A stretch of DNA of 64,000 nt from Bordetella genomosp. 13. GTDB taxonomy: Bacteria > Pseudomonadota > Gammaproteobacteria > Burkholderiales > Burkholderiaceae_B. Below the pieces are notes generated by a model. It was not told the DNA's origin. It saw only the letters and a list, made by a program, of their open reading frames with translations, and did no database searches. Position numbers and translations under genes: made by a program. The stretch is taken from NCBI RefSeq assembly GCF_002119665.1, contig NZ_CP021111.1, positions 682,001-746,000 of the forward strand. The letters run 5' to 3'. Positions 42,978-51,794 of the stretch are shown here, piece after piece (position 1 is the stretch's first letter; the number at the start of each line of letters is the position of its first letter).

Positions 42978-43739
42978 TCAGGAAGTTGTGCTCTGCAAAT
43001 TGCGCCGAGCCAGTGCGAACTTGGCCTGCAGGGTGCGCTCGGTGATGCCCATCGCGTTGCCGTGGTGCGCCACCATCGCGCTGATGATGGCCTCCTGCGT
43101 CAGGAAGCTGGAATACGGCATGCCGCTGGGCGACTTGCCCAGCAGCAGCGTCAGTAACCCGCCAACGATGTTCAGGTAGGTCGATTCGCTGCGCGGCCCC
43201 GGCGTGTTCGCACGCTCCGCGTCGGCCGCGCAGGCGGCGTGCGTTCTGAGCAGCGCCTCATGCTCGGCGCGCAGCGTCTCGTGCACGCCCAAGTGTTCCG
43301 CCAGCCGCGCCTTGATCGCTTCCCGCTCGACCAGCAATGCGCCCACTGTGTCCAGGCTGATCGCCGGGTGAAGCGCACGCTCGATCTCATCGAACAGAAA
43401 CGCCGGTTTCTCGCCGGGGTAGTAGTGCGCCATCCAGGCTTTCAGATCGACGTGCCGCACCGTCAGCGACGAGTCGTCCATCGCCAGGCCTTGCGTGTCC
43501 CGCCCCAAGCCCTCCTTGCCATACGGCATGTCGCCGTGAGCCATCGCATCGAAGATTCTTTCGGCGTTCAACCGCAGCATCGGCCAGCGCGGAAACTCCG
43601 TTGCCTCCGGCAGAGGCCGCTGTCCCAAGGTCGCCAGGATGCGCCGCTCGAAGCGCAGCAATCCGCTCCAGCGGATTGCCGCCTCGATCGGGCGGTAGTA
43701 GATCTTGGCGCCATCGGCCAGGCTGCTCGACTTCGGCAT
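42978..43739 (-). CDS. Conserved ICE protein upstream of alpA (BisR position)
   Basis: Protein of 253 aa starting MPKSSSLADGAKIYYRPIEA, then AIRWSGLLRFERRILATLGQ, a charged helical middle and YLNIVGGLLTLLLGKSPSGM near residue 200; the last 40 residues (AIISAMVAHHGNAMGITERT) look like a DNA-binding helix pair. No family was named. In ICEclc the regulator BisR acts on the alpA promoter from nearby; this gene is a positional candidate. GGAGG lies 8 nt before ATG 43739. Confidence 0.6.
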   Translation of the reverse strand: MPKSSSLADGAKIYYRPIEAAIRWSGLLRFERRILATLGQRPLPEATEFPRWPMLRLNAERIFDAMAHGDMPYGKEGLGRDTQGLAMDDSSLTVRHVDLKAWMAHYYPGEKPAFLFDEIERALHPAISLDTVGALLVEREAIKARLAEHLGVHETLRAEHEALLRTHAACAADAERANTPGPRSESTYLNIVGGLLTLLLGKSPSGMPYSSFLTQEAIISAMVAHHGNAMGITERTLQAKFALARRNLQSTTS

Positions 43740-44269
43740 ATCGCGCGCCTCCATTCGTCATCGCACCGAGTCCAAGCACGCGCACCCGCCGTACAGGCGG
43801 CGTGCGTGGCTGTCCAGGAATCTCCGGGCGAAACGAGCAGGTGGCGAAGCGGCGAAGACCGTGGCATCGGTGATGCCGCCGGTTTCGTTGCGAGATGCGC
43901 GCCTTGCTGCGCATGGCGCCATCACTCACAATTCGCAAGCCGCGAAACACGCTGTCACCAGCGTCATTCGCGGGCACCATGCTTGACCCGGATAACCAGG
44001 CCAAAGTCTTTGCAGGGAAAGAGGCCCAGTAAAGCGCGATCAGATCAACACGCCAGAGCCGATGCGCATACGGCAAGCACTGTTGCGCCGCGCGTCTTCG
44101 CTGTGATGCGCCACGATGGGCATGCGAGTTTCACGCAGGATGCCAACCGCAACCGCGAGCAACGCCTGAGTGCAGCGCGCCCGTGCACCGCGTCAATGGA
44201 AACCCGCTTTGACAAAACAGGTCTGCCGGTTTGACCAAAATGGAATCGGCCAACCCGCCTGAAACAGCC
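43740..44269. other. 530-nt region without a clear gene
   Basis: Several short frames are open on both strands but none has a convincing start or domain. It should hold the promoter of the regulator ending at 42978. No tRNA, attachment repeat or integrase was seen here. The right border of the ICE could lie in this stretch or further right. Confidence 0.4.
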
Positions 44270-45181
44270 TCATGCGAGCCGTTGCGTATCCAACGGCATA
44301 TGGCCGATACGCTGCGCACGGTCGATGAAGTGGCGCAGTGGCTCCGACATCGCGCCCTCGGGATGTAGCAGGTAGGTCGTCAGCGCCGCCGAGTCTTCAT
44401 CCAGCGGCCGGACGATTACGTCCGCCTGTCGGGATGCCACCACGTGCGCCGCGGTGGAAAATCCCACGCCATAGCCGGCCGCCACCAGGGCCAGCATCAG
44501 CGAGTGGGTCGTCACGTACTCGGCCACGACCGACGGTGTCTCCACCAGGCGCAGCAGGCGCTCGCATTGCCGGCTGCACTCCGCACACACCTGCGGGTGG
44601 CACAGCACCAGCGGGTAGCCCACCACCTCTTCCAGCGGCACCCGCTTGTGCGCCAGCAAGGGGTGCCGCGCGGGTATGGCCACCACCAGCGGATCTTGCC
44701 ACACCGGCATGGCGACCACCCCGGCCTCCATCTCGCCGGCCATCGCAAAGGCCGCGTCGTACAGGTCGTTGCCCAGCCCGCCCACCACCTGCGACAGCGG
44801 CGCCTCGAACAGCCGGATGCCCACTTCCGGCGCCTCCTCCCGGCACAGCGCGAGCAGCGCCGACAGCCGGGTCCGCCCGACGCCGCCGGCCAAGGCGATG
44901 CGCAGGGTGCCCCGGTGTCCCGCCGCCACCGCCCGCGCCTTGGTCTGGGCTTGCTCAAAGGCCAGCAGCACGCGCCGGGCCTCCTCCAAGAACACCTGCC
45001 CGGCCGGGGTCAGGCGCACGCCGCGCGACGTGCGCTCCAGTAGCGTCACGCCCAGGTCCGCCTCCAGTTGGCGAATCGTCCGCGACAGGGGCGACTGCTC
45101 CACATGCAGCCGCCGCGCCGCCCGGCCAAAGTGCAACTCCTCGGCCACGGCGATGAAACAGCGAAGATGGCGTAAGTTCAT
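44270..45181 (-). CDS. LysR-family transcriptional regulator
   Basis: LTTR of 303 aa: winged helix at 1-60 (FIAVAEELHFGRAARRLHVE, SPLSRTIRQLEADLGVTLLE) and a two-lobed effector-binding domain. Cysteines cluster near residues 198-210 (CHPQVCAECSRQCE), unusual and possibly a metal or redox site. GGGGGGAATT precedes ATG 45181. It is similar to the LTTR at 45904, and the two point away from the exbD remnant between them. The target is unknown. Confidence 0.87.
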   Translation of the reverse strand: MNLRHLRCFIAVAEELHFGRAARRLHVEQSPLSRTIRQLEADLGVTLLERTSRGVRLTPAGQVFLEEARRVLLAFEQAQTKARAVAAGHRGTLRIALAGGVGRTRLSALLALCREEAPEVGIRLFEAPLSQVVGGLGNDLYDAAFAMAGEMEAGVVAMPVWQDPLVVAIPARHPLLAHKRVPLEEVVGYPLVLCHPQVCAECSRQCERLLRLVETPSVVAEYVTTHSLMLALVAAGYGVGFSTAAHVVASRQADVIVRPLDEDSAALTTYLLHPEGAMSEPLRHFIDRAQRIGHMPLDTQRLA

Positions 45182-45375
45182 GTAATTCCCCCCAGAAAGT
45201 GGAGTCCATTCCTCTGGCCGTAGGGAACGGCATGAGTGCTTCCCGGTGGCGATGCCGGTCACAGAGGCTTTCCAGTTGCCGCCATCCGGCCTTCCAGTCG
45301 CCGGCGAGGGGGCGAGTGTCCAGGCAAGGCCGGGTTATTCCATCGGTGTTGCCATATCACACGAAACCACGGACA

Positions 45376-45397
45376 ATCAATAATAGTTCTCATTAGC
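45376..45397. promoter_or_regulatory. Putative Fur box
   Basis: TCAATAATAGTTCTCATTAG; its reverse complement starts CTAATGAGAACTATTATTG, close to the AATGAGAATTATTATT-type Fur sites of iron-uptake genes. It lies directly before the exbD remnant, as a Fur box would before a tonB-exbB-exbD operon. Confidence 0.5.
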
Positions 45398-45414
45398 ATC
45401 TGTGTCTGAATGGA

Positions 45415-45658
45415 GTGAAGCCGATCAAGCCCGACGTGGCGAACCTGTCCGTCACCACCCACGGCAGCGTGTTCTGGAACGACGAACGCATGGGCGACGA
45501 GCAGCTCGTGCAGCGGCTGCAGGCCTCCGCGCCGCGGCAACCGCAGCCCGAGGACTTCATCCGCGGCGACCGCCTGGTGGATCTACGAGCGCGTCGCCCA
45601 GGGGATGGCGGCTACGCAGAAGTCCGGGGTGTTGGAGCTGCGCTTCGTGACCGACTAG
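45415..45658 (+). pseudogene. Truncated, frameshifted exbD/tolR remnant
   Basis: The first frame from 45415 reads IKPDVANLSVTTHGSVFWND and then ASAPRQPQPEDFIRGDRLV, the periplasmic half of ExbD. Near 45575 the match passes to the +1 frame, giving IYERVAQGMAATQKSGVLEL then RFVTD and a stop at 45658, the usual ExbD end. The N-terminal transmembrane helix and exbB are missing. So this is a deletion scar of a tonB/exb operon, not a gene. Confidence 0.75.
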
Positions 45659-45903
45659 GCCACGACCGGGGTGAGCCGAAAGACACCTCCATGAAACTGC
45701 ATCGGCACGCCCGCCCTGACGCCGGCGTGACGTCGTCGGCTGCACCGATCGCGGACTCCAGCACACGTGAGCGCCTGCGCGCCGTGCCCGGCGCACCAAG
45801 CGGGCATGAGGCTTTGACGCGATGCCATCGAAGGAGGTGCTGACGGGATGCGGATGGAGATGCTGGCGCCCGATAGGCCGAACCAGAAGAAGACAAACGG
45901 GAG

Positions 45904-46818
45904 GTGGCCTTGGATTTCAGATTGCTGCGTTACTTCGTCGCAGTTGCGGAAGAACTGCATCTGGCCCGTGCAGCCGAGCGTCTGGGCATCGAGCAGTCGC
46001 CTGTGTCGCGTGCGATGCGCGACCTGGAAAGCCAGCTTGGCGTGCAGTTGTTCGACCGCAGCACACGCCTGACGCGGCTGACCTGGGCCGGCCAGGTGTT
46101 CCTCGGCGAATGCCGGCGCGTGATGGCCACCGTGGAGCAGGCAGTCAAGAGCGCCAAGGCGGCGGCACAGGGCTACCAGGGCCATCTGCGCATCGCCATC
46201 TGCGACAGCCTGGCGCAGCCCCACATCGCCACCTTGCTGGCACGCAGCCGCGAGGATGAGCCCGAGCTGGAGATTCGCGTCTTCGAGCTGCCGTTCGCGC
46301 AGCAGCTCAAGATGCTGCACAACGATCTGCTGGACATCGGCTTTGCGTTGTCAAACGCGGTGCATGCTGGCCTCGTCGCTGAGCCGGTGTGGACCGATCC
46401 ACTGTCGGTGATCGTGCCCGCACGCCACCCCTTGCTGGCACACATGCAGGTGCCGCTGGCCGAAGCCTTGAAGTTCCCGCTGGTTCTGTGCCATCCCGAA
46501 TCGGGATCGGGCTGCCGCCATCAGATTCAAGCGATGCTGCAGGACGCGGGCACGCCGCTCAAGCTGGTCGATGAAGTGACCAGCCTCGGCGTGATGCTGA
46601 CCCTGGTCGGCGCCGGCTACGGCATCGGCTTCGCCATCGCCTCGCAAGTGCAGACCCTACAGCGCCCGGACATCTCCATTCGTCCCCTGGCCGGCACCCC
46701 ACCGATGCTCTCTACCTACCTGCTGCGCCGCCAGGGCGAACCCTCGGAGCCCATGAAGCGGTTCATCGAGCGGGTGAAAGACGAGGCCGCGCCGATCGAT
46801 GATGAGCCGGTCCTTTGA
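45904..46818 (+). CDS. LysR-family transcriptional regulator
   Basis: LTTR of 304 aa: winged helix (YFVAVAEELHLARAAERLGI, EQSPVSRAMRDLESQLGVQL) and effector domain (HPLLAHMQVPLAEALKFPLV, TLVGAGYGIGFAIASQV). Starts are GTG 45904 or TTG 45910; GGGAGG at 45899-45904 favours TTG. It resembles the LTTR at 44270-45181 in both halves, including CHPESGSGCRHQ near residue 197, suggesting an old duplication. Regulated genes are unknown. Confidence 0.85.
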   Translation: MALDFRLLRYFVAVAEELHLARAAERLGIEQSPVSRAMRDLESQLGVQLFDRSTRLTRLTWAGQVFLGECRRVMATVEQAVKSAKAAAQGYQGHLRIAICDSLAQPHIATLLARSREDEPELEIRVFELPFAQQLKMLHNDLLDIGFALSNAVHAGLVAEPVWTDPLSVIVPARHPLLAHMQVPLAEALKFPLVLCHPESGSGCRHQIQAMLQDAGTPLKLVDEVTSLGVMLTLVGAGYGIGFAIASQVQTLQRPDISIRPLAGTPPMLSTYLLRRQGEPSEPMKRFIERVKDEAAPIDDEPVL

Positions 46819-47256
46819 GGACGCAGCTCGCCTGTCCGTTGCGACCTGTGGCGTGGTGTGCCAGTAGACAGATAGACTTCGGAATGAAATCCGATGCTCT
46901 GGCTGTTGGTGGATGTGCTTGGCTCGCTTTGGATCACCCGCAACGGCCTGCGTTGACCAGGCCGAAGACTTGAGTCCACAATCGAGTCCATTCCGTGACG
47001 CTTGGATCGGAAAAGACGTTCGTAATAAACGAGTTAGCGAACGGGTGCTGTTCCCATCACCCGCTCCACTTCAAGGACGGCCAAGAAAGGCTGCTGGCGT
47101 CCGCTAAGTGATCAAGCCAAACAGCCGGCCAGTGATGCGCAAGCGTCTGCTTAGGGTCGTAAGCTGTCCCCTCGTGAGAGTCCACTTCCGACTCGTTGCA
47201 GTCCTTCGCTTCCCCCAACAGCGATCAGGACGTCCCCGATAGCAACGAGGTCTCCA
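46819..47256. other. Region without a recognised gene
   Basis: Lower in GC than the neighbours, with no convincing coding frame. A TTCGTAATAAACGAGTTAGCGAAC-like dyad lies near 47019. It may be an ICE border region or decayed mobile DNA; nothing diagnostic was found. Confidence 0.35.
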
Positions 47257-47427
47257 CTACGGTGCTTTCACCTCCTTCGCCTTTTCCTTTTCCTTTTTTT
47301 CTCCATCGTAATGAGACTTGATGGCGAAAAACATGCCCGTGCCCAACACGAGGAGCTTGAACGTACCGAAGACTACAGGGACCCAAAAATTCATCATTTC
47401 CTCAAAACGCTGCTTCAGCAGCTTCAT
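47257..47427 (-). CDS. Possible small membrane protein (56 aa)
   Basis: A 56-codon frame on the minus strand begins MKLLKQRFEEMMNFWVPVVF, has one membrane segment (about 13-36) and a highly charged Lys/Glu-rich C-terminal tail ending VKAP. The layout, a short cytoplasmic start, one helix and a charged tail, looks real. A second short hydrophobic frame ends one base before its start (TAAATG), hinting at a two-gene unit. No homologue is known to me. Confidence 0.4.
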   Translation of the reverse strand: MKLLKQRFEEMMNFWVPVVFGTFKLLVLGTGMFFAIKSHYDGEKKEKEKAKEVKAP

Positions 47428-47862
47428 TTACCACTCGTCGGCCAGGCAAAGACAAACGAACGATAGCGGTGGGGCCACGAAAAGCATCCGCCTGATTCCG
47501 ATGACCATTAGCACGGCTGCCTTATTCCCTATGCTTTGTGTGCCGAGAACGCGCCTGCAGTCAAATTCTGCCTTGTCGATATTCGGATTGACGTCAAACG
47601 CGGGTAAGGACTGGTGCCCCACCTTTCCCGGCCTGCACATCTTCTATGCCAGCAAGCGGCAGTGCTCGCCCGCGCTGTCGTTGATAGTGGAGGCCCTCAA
47701 GTATCGCTATCAGCGCGGCAGTTTAGCGCGCGACGACGCGCACAGGTAATCGTCTCACGGGCTTTCCGTACCTGGCAGTGGAGAGCAGTAGAATCCGCCG
47801 TAAAACTGCGGCCGCCCGTCCCGCAGGCGGCATCCAACCAGCAGCTGTGTGAACGACTCAAC

Positions 47863-48918
47863 ATGCGTTTCTCCGATTTCGACCAGCGCGTCGCCGCACT
47901 CGGCGCCCGGCCCGTCCATCGTGGCCGGATCGTGCGCGTCTGGCTGAACGGACAAGCGCTCGACATCGGCACGCGGCGGCGGCACTCCGAGCACTTCCTG
48001 CCGCTGGCGCTGCGCGATGCCGTGCCCGCCTTGACGGCAGAGTTGGACGGGCTCGCACGCATTCGCTCCGAACATGCCGGCAACGACGGCACGCGTCTGC
48101 TCGTCGAACTCTCCGACGGACAGATGGTCGAGAGCGTGCTGCTGCCGCGTGACGGACTTTGCGTTTCCACCCAAGTCGGATGCGCGGTCGGCTGCCGGTT
48201 CTGCATGACCGGCAAAAGCGGCCTGATCCGCCAGATCACGAGCATGGAAATCCTTGCCCAGGTCGTGCTGGCGCGGCGCCTGCGCGCGGTGAAGAAAGTG
48301 GTCTTCATGGGCATGGGCGAGCCGGCGCACAACCTCGACAACGTGCTCGAAGCCATCGACCTGCTTGGCACCGAAGGCAATATCGGCCACAAGAACCTTG
48401 TGTTCTCCACCGTGGGCGATCCGCGCGTATTCGAGGCCTTGCCGCGACACCGAGTCAAGCCCGCACTGGCGCTGTCGCTGCATTCGACCAAGGCCGAGCT
48501 TCGCGAACACCTGCTGCCGCGCGCGCCGAGAATCCCGCCGGAGGCATTGATCGAACTCGGCGAAAAATACGCCCGCGACACCGGCTACCCGATCCAGTAC
48601 CAGTGGACGCTGCTCAAGGGCGTCAACGACGGCGACGACGAGCTCGATGCGGTCGTGCGCCTGCTCAGGGGCAAGTACGGCGTGCTCAACGTCATTCCTT
48701 TCAATAGTCTCGAAGGAGATGACTATCAGCGCCCCGACGGCCAGCGCATCCGCGAGATCGTTCGCTACCTGCACAGCCGCGGCGTGCTGACCAAAGTGAG
48801 AAACAGCGCCGGCCAGGACGTGGACGGCGGCTGTGGTCAACTGCGCGCCCGTGCCATCGGTGCGGAGCAGGTAGTCCAGTTGCGCCGGCAGCGCAACGCA
48901 CAGCCGCTACCGGCCTAG
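47863..48918 (+). CDS. RlmN/Cfr-family radical SAM RNA methyltransferase
   Basis: Protein of 351 aa. Radical-SAM cysteines are in CAVGCRFC (CxxxCxxC), preceded seven residues earlier by the RlmN-type cysteine in CVSTQVGC, and the second methyl-carrying cysteine is in DVDGGCGQL near the C-terminus. GMGEPAHNLDNVLEAIDLLG and PFNSLEGDDYQRPDG fit RlmN. RlmN methylates C2 of A2503 in 23S rRNA and A37 in some tRNAs. It is shorter than the usual RlmN N-terminal part and may be the accessory paralogue some Burkholderiales carry. ATG 47863; it begins the chromosomal part. Confidence 0.87.
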   Translation: MRFSDFDQRVAALGARPVHRGRIVRVWLNGQALDIGTRRRHSEHFLPLALRDAVPALTAELDGLARIRSEHAGNDGTRLLVELSDGQMVESVLLPRDGLCVSTQVGCAVGCRFCMTGKSGLIRQITSMEILAQVVLARRLRAVKKVVFMGMGEPAHNLDNVLEAIDLLGTEGNIGHKNLVFSTVGDPRVFEALPRHRVKPALALSLHSTKAELREHLLPRAPRIPPEALIELGEKYARDTGYPIQYQWTLLKGVNDGDDELDAVVRLLRGKYGVLNVIPFNSLEGDDYQRPDGQRIREIVRYLHSRGVLTKVRNSAGQDVDGGCGQLRARAIGAEQVVQLRRQRNAQPLPA

Positions 48919-48920
48919 CG

Positions 48921-49940
48921 CTACCCCATGAACCCCCGTCCCCCTTCATTGCGCAGCCACAGGCGCACCAGATGACGTCTGTGCTGGCCATCCGGTGAGT
49001 CGACGAAGTCGGTGCGGCTGTGCAGCGCCTGCCTGTTGTTCACGAACTGGATCTGCCCACGCTGCATGCTGAATTCCGTGCTGATCTCGTTCTGGGCGAA
49101 TACGCCTTTCAGGGCGTCGATTGCCGCGTGCCCTTCCGCATCGATGGACTCGCCCTTCAGCACGTATCCTGCCGCGATCTCCGGCAAGGCCACGCGGCTG
49201 TTCAGGCGCGCGCCGTCGAAGCTGAGCATCGGGTACTGCACGATGCCGCATTCGCCTTCGGCGTGTTCCCGATACCGGTCGTACCAGAACGGCTGGTACA
49301 GGCGTTCCAGTTTGTCGGGATGTTGCGCCAGCATGGCGTTGTGCGCGGTGTACAGGCTTGCCACGCGGCTCACGCCGCCGCTGGCGGGCGTGCCCAGGCA
49401 CAGCAGTGCGATGTAGTCGGGCTGGGGCGTGTGATAGGAAGAGTCGCTGTGGAAGGTCATGTCCACATTGCTTACCGTAGGCCGCACGCCCGAGCCGGGC
49501 ACGACCGGCACCTTTCGGTCCAATACTTCGAAGATCATCTCGCCGTTGTAGCGCTGCGCCACGGGTTGCGACATCAGGCTGCACAGCAGCCAGTAGGCGG
49601 CGCGCGCATCGTCGGCGGACATGCGCTGCAGGTCCAGGCGGTCGAGCACCGCGAACATCACGCCCTCGTCCAGCACCGCTTTCACCTGCGCCATCAGGGC
49701 GCGGCATTGCGGCAGGGCATGGGCATCGGCGTCCAGTTGCGTCAGCGCCACCGGGGCCTGCCGCAGTGCGGCCAACGCCTGCAGCAGCTCTTCCTGGCAT
49801 GCGTCGGGCAGCCCGATCAGGTAATCCTGCTCGCGCAGGGTCGCGCGGGTCCAGGCGCGCGGGCCCGAAACCGGCTGGCGCAGCATCGGTGCCGCGGCGT
49901 TTGTCACGGTGGCGGTGGAGTGGGGTTGGCTTGGGGGCAT
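48921..49940 (-). CDS. TauD/TfdA-family Fe(II)/2-oxoglutarate dioxygenase
   Basis: Protein of 339 aa. The HxD iron motif is H164-S-D166 in FHSDSSYH, the distal histidine H307 is in NNRQALHSRTDF, and R321/R326 in HRRHLVRLW could bind 2-oxoglutarate. It lies at the end of an ABC operon next to an HD-domain oxygenase gene, as PhnY-type hydroxylases pair with PhnZ in phosphonate breakdown. A hydroxylation at carbon 1 of a phosphonate is therefore possible but not proven; sulfonate or betaine-like substrates are alternatives. Confidence 0.75.
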   Translation of the reverse strand: MPPSQPHSTATVTNAAAPMLRQPVSGPRAWTRATLREQDYLIGLPDACQEELLQALAALRQAPVALTQLDADAHALPQCRALMAQVKAVLDEGVMFAVLDRLDLQRMSADDARAAYWLLCSLMSQPVAQRYNGEMIFEVLDRKVPVVPGSGVRPTVSNVDMTFHSDSSYHTPQPDYIALLCLGTPASGGVSRVASLYTAHNAMLAQHPDKLERLYQPFWYDRYREHAEGECGIVQYPMLSFDGARLNSRVALPEIAAGYVLKGESIDAEGHAAIDALKGVFAQNEISTEFSMQRGQIQFVNNRQALHSRTDFVDSPDGQHRRHLVRLWLRNEGGRGFMG

Positions 49941-49951
49941 GAGGGTCTCCG

Positions 49952-50824
49952 TTACGATAAAGCGCGCTGGGCTTGGGCAAAGTCGGGAAGCGCCGCCGCG
50001 CGGTCCTGCACCGGCCGGACGACGCGCCGCGCCAGCCACAGTTCCATGGCCAGCACGGCCGGCGCCAGGATGGCGATCAGCATCATGGTCGACGCTGCGG
50101 CGATACGCACGTCCAGGTCCTGGAAGGCGTTGTAGAGCGTGACGCCGAACGGCTGGTATTGGCCCGACGCCAGAAAAAAGCTGGTGGAGGATTCCGCCAG
50201 CACCAGCACGAACACCGACACCACGCCCACCGCGGCGGGCCGCAATGCGTTGGGCACAATGAGCCACATCAGGCGCTGCCACCTGCTGGCGCCCAGCGTC
50301 TGGCCGGCTTTCTCAAGCAGCGCGATGTCCAGCAGCTGCAGGCCGGCCAGCACCGGCCACACCGCGAACGGCAGTGCCTGAGCGGCATACGCCAGGAACA
50401 GCAGGCCCCATCCGCCGTGCAGGCCCGGCAGGGCCATGATCAGGCCCATGGCGTAGAGCAGGCTGGGCAGCACGGCGGGCAGGAACACCAGCGCGCCCAA
50501 TGTGCGGCGCAGCCAGGGCTCGCTGCGCAGCAGGAAGTAGGCGATGGGAATGGCCAGCATGGTGCTCATCATCGCCACGGACGTAGCCATCAGTACGCTG
50601 AAGCCCGCCGATCGCGCCGAGAACGTCCATGCCGTTCGGAATGGCTGCAGCGAGAAGCCGCGCGGCCCGTTGCTGTCCCAGGTGGTGGAGAACGCGCCTA
50701 TCCCAAGCATGACCAGCGGCGCCAGCAGCAGCAATGCCGGCGCCCACGCGAGTGTTCCGTCCAGTACACGCCATGCCTGTCGCGCAGCTCGCGCGCTCCA
50801 TGGCTGTCTTGTGCCAAGCCGCAT
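49952..50824 (-). CDS. ABC transporter permease (AEP/spermidine-type)
   Basis: Protein of 290 aa with about six membrane helices and the EAA-type loop (LLEKAGQTLGASRWQRLMWL IVPNALRPA region, about 185-210). It is the second permease of a binding-protein-dependent importer, starting one base after the ATPase stop (TGACATG). It probably forms a heterodimer with the other permease. Confidence 0.85.
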   Translation of the reverse strand: MRLGTRQPWSARAARQAWRVLDGTLAWAPALLLLAPLVMLGIGAFSTTWDSNGPRGFSLQPFRTAWTFSARSAGFSVLMATSVAMMSTMLAIPIAYFLLRSEPWLRRTLGALVFLPAVLPSLLYAMGLIMALPGLHGGWGLLFLAYAAQALPFAVWPVLAGLQLLDIALLEKAGQTLGASRWQRLMWLIVPNALRPAAVGVVSVFVLVLAESSTSFFLASGQYQPFGVTLYNAFQDLDVRIAAASTMMLIAILAPAVLAMELWLARRVVRPVQDRAAALPDFAQAQRALS

Positions 50825-50825
50825 G

Positions 50826-51794
50826 TCAGCCCACCGCTCGCATCGGGGCGCGTTCGCCGTGCCGATGGCGCAGCCGCAGGCGTACGGTCTGGCCGGCGCC
50901 CAGGCCGTAGTGGTTGGGCAGGTCCGCCACCACGGTCGCACCGTCGCCGCCGCGTCCCTGGATGCGCCAATGTGCGCCCAGGAAGAACGTCTGGTCTATC
51001 GCCATGTCGAAGTCCGCGGGCTCGTGGTTGGAAGCCAGCTCGAGGTCCTCGGGACGGCAGAAGCCATTGCCGCTCGGCAGCCGGTTGGCCGGCCCGAGCA
51101 GCCGCGCCGCGATCTCGCTTACGGGTTGGCGGTACACCGCCTCGGGCGTGCCCTCCTGGATGATGGCCCCGCCATGCAGCAACACCACGCGCTGCGACAG
51201 CGCGAACGCGTCGTCGCGGTCATGCGTGACCAGCACCGTGGGAATCCGCAGGCGGTCCAGCAGGGCCTTCAGTTCCTGGCGCAGGCGGGCGCGCAGGTCG
51301 GGGTCGAGCGCCGAGAGCGGTTCGTCCAGCAGCAGGATGGCGGGGTCGGCGGCCAGCGCACGCGCAATGGCCACGCGCTGGCGCTGGCCGCCTGACAGCG
51401 TGGCCACCGGCCGGCGTCCGAAAGCCTCCAGCTCGATCAGCGTCAGCAGCTCGTCCACGCGCGCCCGTATGCGATGCCTCGGCGCGCCCCTCACACGCAA
51501 GGCGAAGCCTATGTTGCCCGCCACGTCCAGATGCGGGAACAGGGCATGGGACTGGAAGACATAGCCCACGCGGCGAAGCTCGGCCGGCAGGCCGGTGACG
51601 TCGTCCTCCCCTACGCGGACAACGCCGCTGCTGGGCTCGACGAGCCCCGCGATGATGTTCAGCAGCGTCGTCTTGCCTGAACCGGAGGGCCCCAGCAAGG
51701 ACGTGATCTCACCCGCCCGAAAGACCAGGTTCGTTTCGGTCAGCACGGTGGTGCTGCCGTAGCGTTTGGTGATGCCGCAGAGTTCGACGTTCAT
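50826..51794 (-). CDS. ABC transporter ATP-binding protein
   Basis: ATPase of 322 aa: Walker A GPSGSGKT, signature LSGGQRQRVAIARAL, Walker B ILLLDEPLSALD, H-loop THDRDDA, and a C-terminal TOBE-like domain (about 240-320). This is the PotA/FbpC/PhnT class used by importers of polyamines, iron or 2-aminoethylphosphonate. It overlaps the upstream permease gene by 4 nt. Confidence 0.9.
   Translation of the reverse strand: MNVELCGITKRYGSTTVLTETNLVFRAGEITSLLGPSGSGKTTLLNIIAGLVEPSSGVVRVGEDDVTGLPAELRRVGYVFQSHALFPHLDVAGNIGFALRVRGAPRHRIRARVDELLTLIELEAFGRRPVATLSGGQRQRVAIARALAADPAILLLDEPLSALDPDLRARLRQELKALLDRLRIPTVLVTHDRDDAFALSQRVVLLHGGAIIQEGTPEAVYRQPVSEIAARLLGPANRLPSGNGFCRPEDLELASNHEPADFDMAIDQTFFLGAHWRIQGRGGDGATVVADLPNHYGLGAGQTVRLRLRHRHGERAPMRAVG

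Noticed and set aside
46819..47862. tRNA gene or tRNA 3' end as ICE attachment site
   Set aside because: No TTCGAAT-type T-arm followed by an acceptor end was found by eye on either strand.
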